This document shows, piece after piece, positions 27,314 to 37,294 of a DNA stretch of 64,000 nucleotides. Below the pieces are notes generated by a model. That model made no database searches and was not told the origin of the DNA. It saw only the letters and a list, made by a program, of their open reading frames with translations. Where the stretch lies: the NCBI RefSeq assembly GCF_028610705.1, contig NZ_JAQQWT010000005.1, forward strand, positions 240,246-304,245, in the 5' to 3' direction. Numbering within the stretch: position 1 is the first letter of the stretch; each line of letters opens with the position of its first letter. Both the position numbers and the translations under genes were made by a program. The stretch comes from Halalkalibacter alkalisediminis (GTDB lineage: Bacteria > Bacillota > Bacilli > Bacillales > Bacillaceae_D).

Positions 27314-28300
27314 CTAACCAAGATGCTCTATTTTAATCGGCACACCTTTTAAAGCAGATTCTAGAGCAGCACATGTAACAACCTGTGTTTGATAGGCATC
27401 CCTATAATCTGAGAGAATTCCTGAGGTATCTCCTGTTCTGACGGCATGAAGAAATGCTTCACTTTCTTTTATATAGGGGTTATCTGAACCTAGTTCTTCA
27501 ACCTTTGAACCATTAGGCTCTATTATGCTTAGACGGTCGGGCTGCCAATCTATTATACCCTGGTCCGTAAAAAGCGTTAAACCAACCTGAGAAATTCCAT
27601 TTGGAAGAATACATGTATTAGAAATAGTAGCTATTACCCCACTTTTCATCTTGAAACTTACCGTACCCACATCAGCTACCGTTACATGATCATATTTTTT
27701 ATGATTAACACGATTTGCGTGGAAGGCAAAAACTTCATCCACTTCTCCAGCTACATATCGAAGTAAATCGAAAATATGGGTGGTTTGTTCAATGAATTGT
27801 CCGCCAGATCCCTCTTGCTTTCTCCACCAAGCAACCTCAGGCATTGGGCCCATCCATTGACCTGAAACCAAGCCAATTGTTTGATTACCGATGCTCTCTT
27901 TTAACCTTTTAACAGATTGTTTGTAACGAAAATGATACCCGACAGATGTTATTAACGATGTTTTCTCCATTTGAGATAAAATTAATTTAGGCTCATTTAG
28001 ATCAACACCAAGGGGCTTTTCCACTAGGAACGGTATGTTACGATCTATCAACTCTGTCTCGATATCTCCATGTGACATGGGGGGTACACACACATAAACA
28101 GCATCTAGTTGTTCTGTATCTAACATCTCTTTAATCTGCCCATATCCTTTTGCCCCTTCATAGCTAGCCGCCATGTCATCAGCTTTTTCTTTACTCGTCC
28201 CACAAATGGATTGAACCCTTACTCCAACCATCTTAGATAAATGATCTGCATGTTTTCTACTAAACCAACCTGTTCCTACCATTCCAATATGTAAAGTCAT
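27314..28300 (-). CDS. Gfo/Idh/MocA-family oxidoreductase
   Basis: This 328-aa NAD(P)-dependent dehydrogenase probably acts on a sugar or cyclitol. It has the Rossmann motif GMVGTGWFSRKHADHL at the N-terminus, EKPLGVD (catalytic Lys of the EKP motif, about residue 94) and a C-terminal alpha/beta domain with GGQFIEQTTHIFDLLRYV. AGGAGGTTGG precedes ATG 28300. It stands alone, and the substrate cannot be read from context. Confidence 0.88.
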   Translation of the reverse strand: MTLHIGMVGTGWFSRKHADHLSKMVGVRVQSICGTSKEKADDMAASYEGAKGYGQIKEMLDTEQLDAVYVCVPPMSHGDIETELIDRNIPFLVEKPLGVDLNEPKLILSQMEKTSLITSVGYHFRYKQSVKRLKESIGNQTIGLVSGQWMGPMPEVAWWRKQEGSGGQFIEQTTHIFDLLRYVAGEVDEVFAFHANRVNHKKYDHVTVADVGTVSFKMKSGVIATISNTCILPNGISQVGLTLFTDQGIIDWQPDRLSIIEPNGSKVEELGSDNPYIKESEAFLHAVRTGDTSGILSDYRDAYQTQVVTCAALESALKGVPIKIEHLG

Positions 28301-28512
28301 AGACCAACCTCCTAAATATGTACCCTCTAAAGTACCCTCTAGCTCAATACCTTTTCTAGGTGGAGCAGATTATTCCTTTAAATAGATATGAACTATTTAG
28401 TTTTCTATCTACAATATCTCTATCCTTGACCGTTTTTAATTTTTTTCTTCGCTCAGAGATAAAAGTTATATCTACTCCTTCCCTCATCAACCTTTGCCTT
28501 TGTGGCACCGAC

Positions 28513-28550
28513 AAAAAAAAGCTCTGCTCTTACTTGAGCAGAACCTTTTC
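28513..28550 (-). terminator. terminator of the sodium:alanine symporter gene
   Basis: On the minus strand TTCTGCTC pairs with GAGCAGAG and is followed by a run of seven or more T. Confidence 0.85.
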
Positions 28551-28552
28551 AA

Positions 28553-29977
28553 TCAACTAACTTTCTTCTCTATAGAACCAACCATTTTTGCATTTTCATA
28601 AAAATTATTAAAGTAGTCGTTTGTTTCAGCGACAACGACCTTCCAAAGAAGTAGAAGGGCAATTAAGTTTGGAATCATCATCAAAGCATTGGCCATGTCA
28701 GCAAATGCCCAGACTGTTGCAAGGTTCGCAACTGTACCAACGCCACAAGCAGCGATGTAAACAATGCGGTAGCCTGCGATTCCTTTTGAGCCAGCTAAAT
28801 ACTCAAAACATTTCTCTCCGTATACATACCACCCAACAATCGTTGAGAAGCCAAAGAAGATAACGGAGAAGGAAACAATGTATTCACCAGCTACACCAAG
28901 AACAGAAGCGAACGCTGCACTCGTTAATGCCCCACCTTCCAATGTTCCGTCGTGCGTTACACCAGAAAGTAAACCACCTGATGGATCCCAGAAACCTGTA
29001 ATAAGAAGCGTTAAACCCGTCATTGTACAGACAATAATCGTTACGATAAATGTACCAGTCATCGAAACAAGCGCTTGTTTAACAGGATGGTCTGCACGCG
29101 CATTACCAGCAATTAATGCCGCTGTACCGAGACCGGCTTCATTTGAGAAAATCCCACGAGCGACTCCATTACGAATGGCTTCAGAAACCACAACCCCTAG
29201 GAAACCACCAGCTGCGGCTACAGGATTAAAGGCATAATGAAAAATAAGTTCAAAAGCTGGTATAATCATATCAAAATTTAAAATTAGAATTAAGATGGCT
29301 CCACCCATGTAAAGGAATGCCATGATTGGAACAAAGAAACTAGCAACTGTACTAATACGTTGAATTCCGCCAAAAATAATGACACTAACAAGTACAATTA
29401 AAATTAAACCCGTTACCCAGTTGGCCATCCCAAAGCTATTGCTAGTAACATCAGCAATCGTATTGGACTGCACACTATTTCCAATACCTAAAGCGGCAAA
29501 GGCACCAAATAAAGCGAAGGCAATCGCAAGTAATTTATATTTTTTTCCAAGACCGCGTTCGATGTAATACATCGGCCCACTTGAATATTCACCTTGGTCA
29601 TTTTTGACACGATATTTAACAGCAAGCAAAGCCTCGGCATACTTAGTGGCCATACCTAGTAAACCAACGATCCACATCCAGAAGATTGCACCAGGACCAC
29701 CGAGTGTAATCGCTGTTGCGACACCGGCAATGTTCCCGTTACCAATTGTGGCAGCAAGTGCTGTCATCAAAGCTTTAAAGTGACTTACATCCCCTTCTGC
29801 TGCTGCATCCTTACTATCCTCTTTCCCAAACCCGATCTTAAAGGCATAGATCAGGCGGCGAAATTGAAGTCCTTTTAAAACAAAGGTTAAAAATAAACCT
29901 GTCCCAAATAATAAAATTAAACTAGGTGGGCCCCATAAGACGTTATTGATTTTTCCTAAAATCTCTAAAATATCCAT
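28553..29977 (-). CDS. AgcS-family sodium:alanine (glycine) symporter
   Basis: This 474-aa membrane carrier has about 10-11 helices and the family signature ATIGNGNIAGVATAITLGGPGAIFWMW, plus NEAGLGTAALIAGNA. I start it at ATG 29977 (MDILEILGK), which has GGGAGTG 6 bases upstream; the 30007 start has none. It imports alanine or glycine with Na+. It is divergent from adeR and next to ald and alr, so the whole block handles alanine. A cre-like box overlaps its leader at 29993-30006. Confidence 0.9.
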   Translation of the reverse strand: MDILEILGKINNVLWGPPSLILLFGTGLFLTFVLKGLQFRRLIYAFKIGFGKEDSKDAAAEGDVSHFKALMTALAATIGNGNIAGVATAITLGGPGAIFWMWIVGLLGMATKYAEALLAVKYRVKNDQGEYSSGPMYYIERGLGKKYKLLAIAFALFGAFAALGIGNSVQSNTIADVTSNSFGMANWVTGLILIVLVSVIIFGGIQRISTVASFFVPIMAFLYMGGAILILILNFDMIIPAFELIFHYAFNPVAAAGGFLGVVVSEAIRNGVARGIFSNEAGLGTAALIAGNARADHPVKQALVSMTGTFIVTIIVCTMTGLTLLITGFWDPSGGLLSGVTHDGTLEGGALTSAAFASVLGVAGEYIVSFSVIFFGFSTIVGWYVYGEKCFEYLAGSKGIAGYRIVYIAACGVGTVANLATVWAFADMANALMMIPNLIALLLLWKVVVAETNDYFNNFYENAKMVGSIEKKVS

Positions 29978-29992
29978 TTCATCACTCCCAGT

Positions 29993-30006
29993 AGATAACG
30001 CTTTCA
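29993..30006 (-). promoter_or_regulatory. cre-like CcpA box upstream of the alanine symporter
   Basis: On the minus strand TGAAAGCGTTATCT matches the cre consensus TGWAANCGNTNWCA at 13 of 14 positions. It lies 16 bases before the start codon, a typical repression position. Confidence 0.6.
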
Positions 30007-30079
30007 ATATAGGCTATTATGTTCGTATGTGTTATTTTAACATAACGTTATATGCTTTTGTTTGTAAAAATTCACAAAT

Positions 30080-30093
30080 TGTAAACGCTTTAA
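30080..30093 (+). promoter_or_regulatory. second cre-like box in the divergent adeR/agcS promoter region
   Basis: TGTAAACGCTTTAA matches the cre consensus at 13 of 14 positions. It lies between the two divergent starts. Confidence 0.5.
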
Positions 30094-30149
30094 TTGTGTT
30101 TTAAGAACAAAACTGTTTTCCTACTATAAAAAAGAAGGTGTTTTTATAA

Positions 30150-31421
30150 ATGAACATCCAAAAAAATAGCTCCTTTGACCGGCCATTTGATTCGTTAGAG
30201 GAATTTGTTGATGCCATTAGCGATCGCTTGCAATGTCCTGTAACGATTGAAGATTCTAACCACCATCTCCTTGCATATAGCTCACATACCGATAACACAG
30301 ATAAGGCTCGTATCTCTACGATTATCGGGCGGCGTGTCCCTGAGAGGGTCATTAACCGTTTTTGGAAAGAAGGTGTCATTCCCACACTTAACCAAAGTGA
30401 TCAACCACTTGTTATACCACAAATCAATGAGATTGGATTAGGGAACCGAATAGCTGTATCTATCAGGAAAAACAACGAAGTTCTCGGTTATATTTGGGTT
30501 CTTGAGGTTGGACGTACACTCACAAAAGAAGATCTCACCGATTTAAAATTAGCTGCTAGCAAAGCGAAAAATCAACTACTTCAGCTTAATTTACAAAAGA
30601 AAAAGAAAGAAAAAAGCAACCAAGAACTGCTCTGGCAAATGATTACCGGAGACACTAAAAATCATCCGGACATAGCCAATCAGCTTTCCAAAATTGGTTT
30701 GAAACCAAACCAGCCATTAGCTATTCTTTTATTTACGTTTCATTCCATTGATGACGAGCTTCATAAGAAATTAGTCTATGTAGCAAAAACAACACAAAAG
30801 ATTAATCTCTTAATTCAAACGGTAGATGAGAATCAACTCATTTTTCTTGTCTCCCCCCTCTTTCAAACGAATGATTTTAACAAAATAGCAAAGGAATTTA
30901 CAGATATCTTTAAAGCACAAGTGCATGAGCGTTTTGGTATTTCTGACATTCGCTCTGGATGCGGATATGCCTATGAAAATTATGAACTGATTAAAAGAAG
31001 TTATGACGAGGCAGCAAAGGTCATTGCTCTTAAAGAAATTTTCACAAAAGAACTAACCGAAGCGAACTTCTATCATGAGCTTGGTGTCTTCCGTTATATC
31101 GATTTATTGCAACAAACGGAGGCGTTACAAGACATGAGTATGAATCCAGCCATTCAAAAGTTACAAAGCTATGACTTAGTTCATCATACCAACTTACTCG
31201 AAACATTAGATGTCATTCTTGATAAGGATGGACACTTAAATGAGGCGGCAAAGGAACTTCATTGTCATGTCAATACCCTAAACTACCGTCTAAAGAGAAT
31301 CCAAGAAATTACGGCTATCCAATTAAAAGATCCTGTCCAAAAGTTTGGACTCTATCTAGATTTGAAACTTACTCGCTCTAACGATTTGTTAAAAACAACA
31401 AAAGAACGCTTACAGATTTGA
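30150..31421 (+). CDS. adeR: AdeR-like PucR-family activator of alanine dehydrogenase
   Basis: This 423-aa regulator has an N-terminal sensory region (about 10-140), a central GGDEF-like domain and a C-terminal PucR/CdaR helix-turn-helix (NEAAKELHCHVNTLNYRLKRIQEIT, about 370-394). It sits directly before ald, the same neighbourhood as B. subtilis AdeR (YukF), which activates ald in response to alanine. The symbol is given on that synteny. AAGAAGGTG precedes ATG 30150. Confidence 0.8.
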   Translation: MNIQKNSSFDRPFDSLEEFVDAISDRLQCPVTIEDSNHHLLAYSSHTDNTDKARISTIIGRRVPERVINRFWKEGVIPTLNQSDQPLVIPQINEIGLGNRIAVSIRKNNEVLGYIWVLEVGRTLTKEDLTDLKLAASKAKNQLLQLNLQKKKKEKSNQELLWQMITGDTKNHPDIANQLSKIGLKPNQPLAILLFTFHSIDDELHKKLVYVAKTTQKINLLIQTVDENQLIFLVSPLFQTNDFNKIAKEFTDIFKAQVHERFGISDIRSGCGYAYENYELIKRSYDEAAKVIALKEIFTKELTEANFYHELGVFRYIDLLQQTEALQDMSMNPAIQKLQSYDLVHHTNLLETLDVILDKDGHLNEAAKELHCHVNTLNYRLKRIQEITAIQLKDPVQKFGLYLDLKLTRSNDLLKTTKERLQI

Positions 31422-31503
31422 TATTTCACACAATGCGCTCCTCCCGATGTCGTTTTATACTAGCGATATAACAAATTCAAATCCCTTTTAGGAGGACGAC
31501 ATA

Positions 31504-32637
31504 ATGATTATTGGTATTCCAAAAGAAATTAAAAATAATGAGAATCGCGTTGCTATTACGCCAGCTGGTGTAGTTGCTCTAACTAAGAGCGGTCATGAAA
31601 TTTTAATAGAGCAAGGTGCTGGAATTGGTAGTGGCTTTGAAGACACGGATTATACAGCAGCTGGTGCAACGATCATTCCTGAAGCTAGTGAAGTATGGGC
31701 AAAAGCTGAAATGGTGATGAAAGTAAAAGAACCACTAAGCTCTGAATATGGTTACTTCCGTAGTGGTTTAATTCTATTCACATACCTACACTTAGCGGCA
31801 GAGCCTGAGCTTGCTAAAGCGCTTGTTGACAGTGGTGTGATTGCCATTGCTTATGAGACAGTAGAAGTAAATCGTACCCTTCCATTGCTTACTCCAATGA
31901 GTGAAGTAGCGGGTCGTATGGCTTCACAAATCGGTGCACAGTTCCTTGAGAAATCAAAAGGCGGAAAAGGCATTCTGTTATCAGGTGTTCCAGGTGTGAA
32001 ACGTGGCAAAGTAACGATTATTGGTGGTGGTGTCGTTGGGACAAACGCGGCTAAAATTGCGGTTGGACTTGGTGCAGACGTTACGTTAATGGACTTAAGT
32101 GCAGATCGTCTTCGTCAACTTGACGATCAGTTCGGTAACGACATCCAAACGTTGATGTCTAACCCATTAAACATCGCAGAAGCGGTTAAGGATTCAGATC
32201 TTGTTATCGGTGCCGTTCTCATTCCTGGTGCAAAAGCTCCTAAGCTTGTAACAGAAGACATGATTAAGTCCATGTCACCAGGTTCTGTTGTCGTTGACGT
32301 TGCGATCGACCAAGGTGGAATTATCGAGACCGTTGACCAAATTACTACACATGATAACCCAACTTACACGAAGCACGGCGTTGTTCACTATGCCGTTGCA
32401 AACATGCCTGGTGCGGTTCCACGTACATCTACAATTGGGTTAACGAACGTAACGATTCCTTATGCGCTTCAAATCGCAAACAAAGGGGTAGAAACAGCAG
32501 TAGCTGAGAATCCAGCACTAGCTCTTGGTGTGAACGTAGCAAACGGTGTGGTTACATACAGTGCGGTTGCACGTGATCTTGGATATGAGTTAGTATCTGT
32601 TGAGGATGCTCTTCGTAAAACAACCGTTCTTTCATAG
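31504..32637 (+). CDS. ald: alanine dehydrogenase
   Basis: This 377-aa enzyme deaminates L-alanine to pyruvate and ammonia with NAD+. It has the N-terminal [20 protein letters not shown], the substrate-binding Lys in VMKVKEPL, the catalytic His in [10 protein letters not shown] and the NAD motif [17 protein letters not shown] (about 170-186). AGGAGGAC precedes the ATG. Codon usage looks like that of a well-expressed gene. Downstream of adeR, followed by its own terminator. Confidence 0.96.
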   Translation: MIIGIPKEIKNNENRVAITPAGVVALTKSGHEILIEQGAGIGSGFEDTDYTAAGATIIPEASEVWAKAEMVMKVKEPLSSEYGYFRSGLILFTYLHLAAEPELAKALVDSGVIAIAYETVEVNRTLPLLTPMSEVAGRMASQIGAQFLEKSKGGKGILLSGVPGVKRGKVTIIGGGVVGTNAAKIAVGLGADVTLMDLSADRLRQLDDQFGNDIQTLMSNPLNIAEAVKDSDLVIGAVLIPGAKAPKLVTEDMIKSMSPGSVVVDVAIDQGGIIETVDQITTHDNPTYTKHGVVHYAVANMPGAVPRTSTIGLTNVTIPYALQIANKGVETAVAENPALALGVNVANGVVTYSAVARDLGYELVSVEDALRKTTVLS

Positions 32638-32658
32638 AACTCATTAAATAGCATCAAA

Positions 32659-32694
32659 TAGACCCTCTCCTTCTCACGATGGAGAGGGTCTTAA
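32659..32694 (+). terminator. terminator after ald
   Basis: AGACCCTCTCC pairs with GGAGAGGGTCT. The tail TAAACT is short, so partial read-through into alr is possible. Confidence 0.65.
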
Positions 32695-32713
32695 ACTAGC
32701 AGGAGGTCCTCCT

Positions 32714-33820
32714 ATGAAAACAAGCAGTTTCAGAAATACATACGCCCAAGTCTCATTAAGAGCCATTGAAGAAAATGCAGCTTCTTTTAAAACTTGGATA
32801 CAACCTAACTGCCAACTAATGGCTGTCGTAAAAGGAGATGGATATGGACACGGTGCCATTACAGCAGCAAGAGCCGCCCTAAAAGGTGGCGCTACCTACT
32901 TAGGCGTAGCCATTTTAGATGAAGCCCTTGAACTCCGTGCAGCGGGGATTAAGGCTCCTATCATCGTTTTAGGCTATACCGCTCCAGAAGCTCTTCAAGC
33001 AGCGGTTAGAAACGAAATCACCATAACCGTATTCTCAACTGAAGTTCGTGATGCTTTACTAAAGCTGGCACAAGCAGAAACGACACCAATGAAAGTCCAT
33101 ATTAAAACCGAAACCGGAATGGGCCGAATAGGTGTACAAACCATTAAAGAACTAATAGAACTAATTACGCCTCTTTCTCATCATGAACATATTGAAATAG
33201 AAGGATTGTTTACTCACTTCGCCGAAGCCGATGTACCTACATCCTCTTATACAGATGAACAATTTGAAAAGTTCATTGCCTTTGCTCAGGCATTAGAAAA
33301 CAAAGGAATAAAAATCCCTATTAAACATTGCTGCAATAGCGCAGGAACACTACTGCATAAAGACAAGCACCTCGACATGGTGCGAGTAGGCATTAGTTTG
33401 TATGGACTTAAACCAGATGTGTCTCTTCACATGCCAATCCAACTCAAACAAGCCATGCACCTCTACTCAAGCATTGTTTCCTTACGCAAGCTATCAGCTG
33501 GCTCCTCGATCAGTTACGGGCGAACCTTCTCCTTACCAGAAGATCGAACCATTGCCACCCTTCCTATTGGCTATGCAGACGGGTTGTCTCGCGCATTGTC
33601 TAACAAAGGCCATGTGATCGTTAACTGGCAAAAGGCACAGGTAGTGGGCCGAGTTTGTATGGATCAAACGATGGTTGATGTCACTGGGATTTCTGATATT
33701 CATATAGGGAAACGTGTTGAGTTTCCTATTGATGAAATGGCTGAAGCTGTTGGAACCATTAATTATGAGATTGTTTGTGCGGTTAGTAGGAGGGTTCCGA
33801 GGTATTATCGTGAAGGTTAG
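32714..33820 (+). CDS. alanine racemase (catabolic type)
   Basis: This 368-aa PLP enzyme has the Schiff-base lysine in MAVVKGDGYGHG (about 35-46), VRVGISLYGL, the second catalytic Tyr region SSISYGRTF and MDQTMVDVT near the C-terminus. Its place behind ald suggests conversion of D-alanine to L-alanine for catabolism, as with DadX; a second housekeeping alr elsewhere is likely. The ribosome site is odd: AGGAGG is followed after one base by its own complement CCTCCT (32700-32713), which could mask it in the mRNA. Confidence 0.92.
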   Translation: MKTSSFRNTYAQVSLRAIEENAASFKTWIQPNCQLMAVVKGDGYGHGAITAARAALKGGATYLGVAILDEALELRAAGIKAPIIVLGYTAPEALQAAVRNEITITVFSTEVRDALLKLAQAETTPMKVHIKTETGMGRIGVQTIKELIELITPLSHHEHIEIEGLFTHFAEADVPTSSYTDEQFEKFIAFAQALENKGIKIPIKHCCNSAGTLLHKDKHLDMVRVGISLYGLKPDVSLHMPIQLKQAMHLYSSIVSLRKLSAGSSISYGRTFSLPEDRTIATLPIGYADGLSRALSNKGHVIVNWQKAQVVGRVCMDQTMVDVTGISDIHIGKRVEFPIDEMAEAVGTINYEIVCAVSRRVPRYYREG

Positions 33821-33862
33821 CAGGCTCTAACATTAACTTTATAAGGGGACATTTTTTTCAGG

Positions 33863-33906
33863 AAAGCCATGAGTGTCGTCTACAAACCAGCACTTATGGC
33901 TTTTTG
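33863..33906 (+). terminator. terminator after alr
   Basis: AAAGCCATGAGTG pairs with CACTTATGGCTTT (one G-T pair) and is followed by TT. Confidence 0.7.
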
Positions 33907-33914
33907 GGTATTGT

Positions 33915-34271
33915 TTATTTATAGAATACTTTATCTACATTGTACTTCGCCTTGAGTTCATTAATGATATACGTTTCATAAATTTCTCGATGAACAGGGT
34001 CTTCGATAAGACAAATCTCTATTTTAGTCACTTCGTCGCGATGCATTTTAATTGGCGAAACCGTATCCTCAAAATGTTTTTTAATTCTCGGTCTTAACTT
34101 TCTTGCTTTGCCGACAAATAACAGTTCCTTACTGTCGTTATAAAACATGAAAATACCGCCCTTATCTCTAGGGATCAGATGAAAATCAGTAAAGCCGTAA
34201 ATATTGCTTAGCTCAGGGTAATCTTGTTTCGTAATGGTGACATTTGGTGTTGGAATCGTTATGTTGATCAA
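33915..34271 (-). CDS. GIY-YIG nuclease-domain protein
   Basis: This 118-aa protein resembles the N-terminal catalytic module of UvrC-like GIY-YIG nucleases. GGIFMFYN stands for the GIY segment and LLFVGKARKLRPRIKKHFE for the YIG-x8-R segment. Glu near the end (REIYETYIINEL) may be the metal ligand. The GIY and YIG tyrosines are partly replaced by Phe (IFMF, LLFVG), so activity is uncertain. ATG at 34271 with AGGAAGTGAACTG upstream. Confidence 0.75.
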   Translation of the reverse strand: MINITIPTPNVTITKQDYPELSNIYGFTDFHLIPRDKGGIFMFYNDSKELLFVGKARKLRPRIKKHFEDTVSPIKMHRDEVTKIEICLIEDPVHREIYETYIINELKAKYNVDKVFYK

Positions 34272-34804
34272 TTCAGTTCACTTCCTCTACTTAGTGCTGT
34301 ACATATTATCATAAGTCGACAAGTAAAGCTATTTTGACTCTTTCAGTATTTTATTATATTTAATACGGACTCATATGGGCCCCCACCTACTTATGATACG
34401 ATTCACCTTCAAATATTTAAATGAGGTTTTTTAAGTGTTTTTGATCTTTTGGAAGGTTCAGAGGATATCTCCAATATTTTTCCTTCTTTTCTACTATTTC
34501 AAGTTATCTTTCTGACTTGAGCTAACTTGTATAAATCGCTCCCAAGTCTTAGTTATGTTTTCAACATATTACAATTTCTCATATACTGAAACCCTACTAA
34601 AATGAATGGCTAACTTAAAGTTCTACTGGCCTCAGAAATTGTAAGTGTATAGATTTAGTCAATTTACTCTTTTTATAACTATTCTCGTTCCACTTCTTTT
34701 ATTAAAATGAATACAAACGGACACATTAAAATGCCAAGAAGCTCTATACTTTTTCGACTACATCACTTGAAAAATTGAAGGGCATAAATTACCTAAACGG
34801 TAAC
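34272..34804. other. 533-bp intergenic region carrying hairpin-repeat copy 1
   Basis: Apart from the dispersed repeat at 34385-34427 I see only AT-rich sequence with no supported gene. Confidence 0.5.
34385..34427 (+). repeat. dispersed hairpin repeat, copy 1
   Basis: ACCTACTTATGATACGATTC begins the copy, and TAAATGAGGT ends it. The outer arms ACCT.../...AGGT are preserved, the inner stem is degraded, and a T run follows. Confidence 0.75.
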
Positions 34805-36334
34805 TTATGCTTTCTGAAAAGTATTCGTATTTCCTTTCAGATTTGAATGATCTTTATCAACTAAACCAAGAGTTTGCATTGTTGAGGTATGAATTTCATG
34901 CAGATGCTCTAGGTTTTCCATTAGGGATAAGCCATGAGAAGGAATCATTTCTTTTATTTTCAGTTCCCATTCATTGATATGTTGTGGGAAGCATTTTTTT
35001 ATTAACTCAAGCATGACTGAAACGGCGGTAGAAGCACCCGGCGAAGCTCCGAGCAAAGCAGCTATTGAGCCATCAGAGGCACTAATCACTTCTGTACCGA
35101 ATTGAAGCATTCCTCTTCCCTCTTCTGTATCTTTGATAACTTGTACACGTTGGCCTGCTACGACTAAATCCCAATCCTCGCTTTTGGCGTTCGGGATAAA
35201 CTGACGTAACTCTTCTATGCGTTGTTCTTTTGATAACCTAACTTGCTTGATCAGGTATTTTGTCAATGGTATGTTTTTTGCACCTGCCGACAACATTGTT
35301 ACAAGATTATCTGCTTTTACAGAAGTAACCAAATCAAACATTGAACCGGCTTTTAAGAACTTTGGCGAGAAGCCAGCAAACGGCCCAAATAGCAACGATT
35401 TTTTATTGTCGATAAATCGTGTATCAAGATGAGGAACAGACATTGGAGGGGCTCCAACCTTTGCTTTACCGTATACTTTTGCATGATGCGCTAATACAAC
35501 CTCAGGATTATTACAAACCATGAATATTCCACTCACTGGGAATCCACCAATATATTTCCCCTCGTGAATGCCAGATTTTTGAAGTAAATATAGGCTTCCT
35601 CCCCCTGACCCGATAAAGACAAACTTTGCAGTATGACGTTCGACAGTATCGCTGTCGACATTCCGCACTTTCACTTCCCATAAGCCGTCACTAGTACGAT
35701 AAATATCAACAACACGATGCTTGTAGTTTATATTGACATTTTTACTCTCTAGGTGATCAAACAACATTCGCGTTAAAGCGCCAAAGTTGACATCAGTTCC
35801 AGATTCAATTCTTGTTGCCGCTATAGGTTCAGTCGTTGCACGGTCTTGCATAATAAGCGGAATCCATTCCATCAGTTTTCCCGGATCATCGGAAAATTCC
35901 ATCCCCTGAAACAGAGGATTGGTTAACATCGCTTCAAATCGCTTCTTTAAAAAAGATACATTTTGATTGCCCTGTACAAAACTCATATGAGGCAATGGCA
36001 TGATAAAGTTCTGTGGGTTACGTATCCGGTTATTGTTTACAAGATAAGACCAAAACTGCATGGATTCTTGAAACTGTTCATTAATTTTTATAGCTTTACT
36101 AATATCTACAGATCCATCCGCCTTTTCATTTGTGTAGTTAAGCTCACACAGAGCCGCATGCCCTGTTCCGGCATTATTCCATTCGTTAGAGCTTTCCTCC
36201 CCAGCGTTTGCAAGCCTTTCAAACACTTTAATTTCCCAGTCCGGTGCTAATTCTTTCAATAGTGAACCTAAAGTTGCACTCATGATACCAGCACCAATTA
36301 AGATTACATCGGCTTTAGTTTGTCTGTTGCTCAT
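34805..36334 (-). CDS. mqo: malate:quinone oxidoreductase
   Basis: This 509-aa FAD enzyme at the membrane surface oxidises malate to oxaloacetate and passes electrons to quinone. The FAD motif [20 protein letters not shown] lies at the N-terminus, followed by [30 protein letters not shown], the family hallmark, and a C-terminal [20 protein letters not shown] start it at ATG 36334 with AGGAAGGTG upstream; the frame extends to 36412 without a ribosome site. Confidence 0.95.
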   Translation of the reverse strand: MSNRQTKADVILIGAGIMSATLGSLLKELAPDWEIKVFERLANAGEESSNEWNNAGTGHAALCELNYTNEKADGSVDISKAIKINEQFQESMQFWSYLVNNNRIRNPQNFIMPLPHMSFVQGNQNVSFLKKRFEAMLTNPLFQGMEFSDDPGKLMEWIPLIMQDRATTEPIAATRIESGTDVNFGALTRMLFDHLESKNVNINYKHRVVDIYRTSDGLWEVKVRNVDSDTVERHTAKFVFIGSGGGSLYLLQKSGIHEGKYIGGFPVSGIFMVCNNPEVVLAHHAKVYGKAKVGAPPMSVPHLDTRFIDNKKSLLFGPFAGFSPKFLKAGSMFDLVTSVKADNLVTMLSAGAKNIPLTKYLIKQVRLSKEQRIEELRQFIPNAKSEDWDLVVAGQRVQVIKDTEEGRGMLQFGTEVISASDGSIAALLGASPGASTAVSVMLELIKKCFPQHINEWELKIKEMIPSHGLSLMENLEHLHEIHTSTMQTLGLVDKDHSNLKGNTNTFQKA

Positions 36335-36924
36335 GTTCACCTTCCTAAACCTAAGATTTGCAGAAAGGATGTAGGTACTCTTGCTTAGACACCACAGTAA
36401 GCCTCGGCACACCTAGTTACACCATTTCTCGGTCAAGTATAATTAAGAATCGTGATTCACTATTATTATGATAGTTATAAGCTATTTAAAATCCGGTAAG
36501 AAGTGGAAAATCCGTGCCTTAAACCCTAGGAATAGGCATAAACCACGACCTTTAAGATATTTTTAGAATACTCATTATTTGTCCAACGTTTTAGTTCTCG
36601 TTTGCAATTAAAAACCTCACCTAATTATGATACGGCTCACCGTAACTAATCTAAATGAGGTAGTGTCATTCCATCTCGTACCGAAGAAGGGAAGCTTTGA
36701 GTTCTTATTTATGCCTTATTCCATATACTATATTTCTCATTTAATTAAACTATCATGGAATTCTTTTATTCAGACTATATGTTCATAATTGGTCATGATG
36801 CTTCGTAAATAGCAATAGGTAAGGGAAGTATCCCTTACCTCTGCCAAAGCGAAAGGCTTCGACACTATGTTGTCCCCCGCGATTATCCGCTGTTGCCAAT
36901 CGCATATAGTTTTTTGAATTATTT
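36335..36924. other. 590-bp intergenic region with hairpin-repeat copy 2 and a short palindrome
   Basis: It holds the repeat at 36614-36661 and the perfect inverted repeat AGGTAAGGGA/TCCCTTACCT around AGTA at 36817-36840, which lacks a T run. No gene is supported. Confidence 0.55.
36614..36661 (+). repeat. dispersed hairpin repeat, copy 2 (best preserved)
   Basis: This 48-nt copy starts ACCTCACC and ends TAAATGAGGT (outer stem). The inner stem TACGG-CTCA-CCGTA is intact at 36631-36644. It serves as the reference for the family. Confidence 0.85.
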
Positions 36925-37248
36925 TCAATTACGACATGTCTCGGGTTTATTCATATCCCTAGCTTCAGCCAATCGTTCCAAAACCCTTTTTAAGCCGCTT
37001 TTCTCCTTTTTCAAACATCTTTTCACGCGGGATACCATGCTCGACCGTGCATTCGTTTCTAGTTCTATCATTTCATATGTTTCTCCATTTAGAAGCCTTT
37101 CTGCTACTTGTAATCGTTGCATAAATGCCTCTAATTCCTTTTCAGTGGCTATGTCCTCAAAAAAATCAATACATTCTGCAACTGTATTCAACGAAAGCAA
37201 TGCCTTAAAAAACTGCTCTCTATTTGCTTTCTCTTTATCTACTTTCAT
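36925..37248 (-). CDS. YerC/TrpR-superfamily DNA-binding protein
   Basis: This 107-aa protein matches the YerC/YecD group of TrpR-like helical proteins: LLSLNTVAECIDFFEDIATEKELEAFMQRLQVAERLL, then the helix-turn-helix YEMIELETNARSSMVSRVKRCL (about 56-77). Function is not established. It lies 46 bases downstream of the NhaC-type gene on the same strand and may be cotranscribed. The start MKVDKEK at 37248 has a weak GGGGACAGCGT upstream. Confidence 0.75.
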   Translation of the reverse strand: MKVDKEKANREQFFKALLSLNTVAECIDFFEDIATEKELEAFMQRLQVAERLLNGETYEMIELETNARSSMVSRVKRCLKKEKSGLKRVLERLAEARDMNKPETCRN

Positions 37249-37294
37249 ACGCTGTCCCCATTCTATCTATAATAAGAAACAAAAAGGTTAAAAG

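Noticed and set aside
28878..29237. 119-codon plus-strand frame opposite the AgcS gene
   Set aside because: It is antisense to a well-supported transporter and Pro/Thr/Ala-rich, as expected for a shadow.
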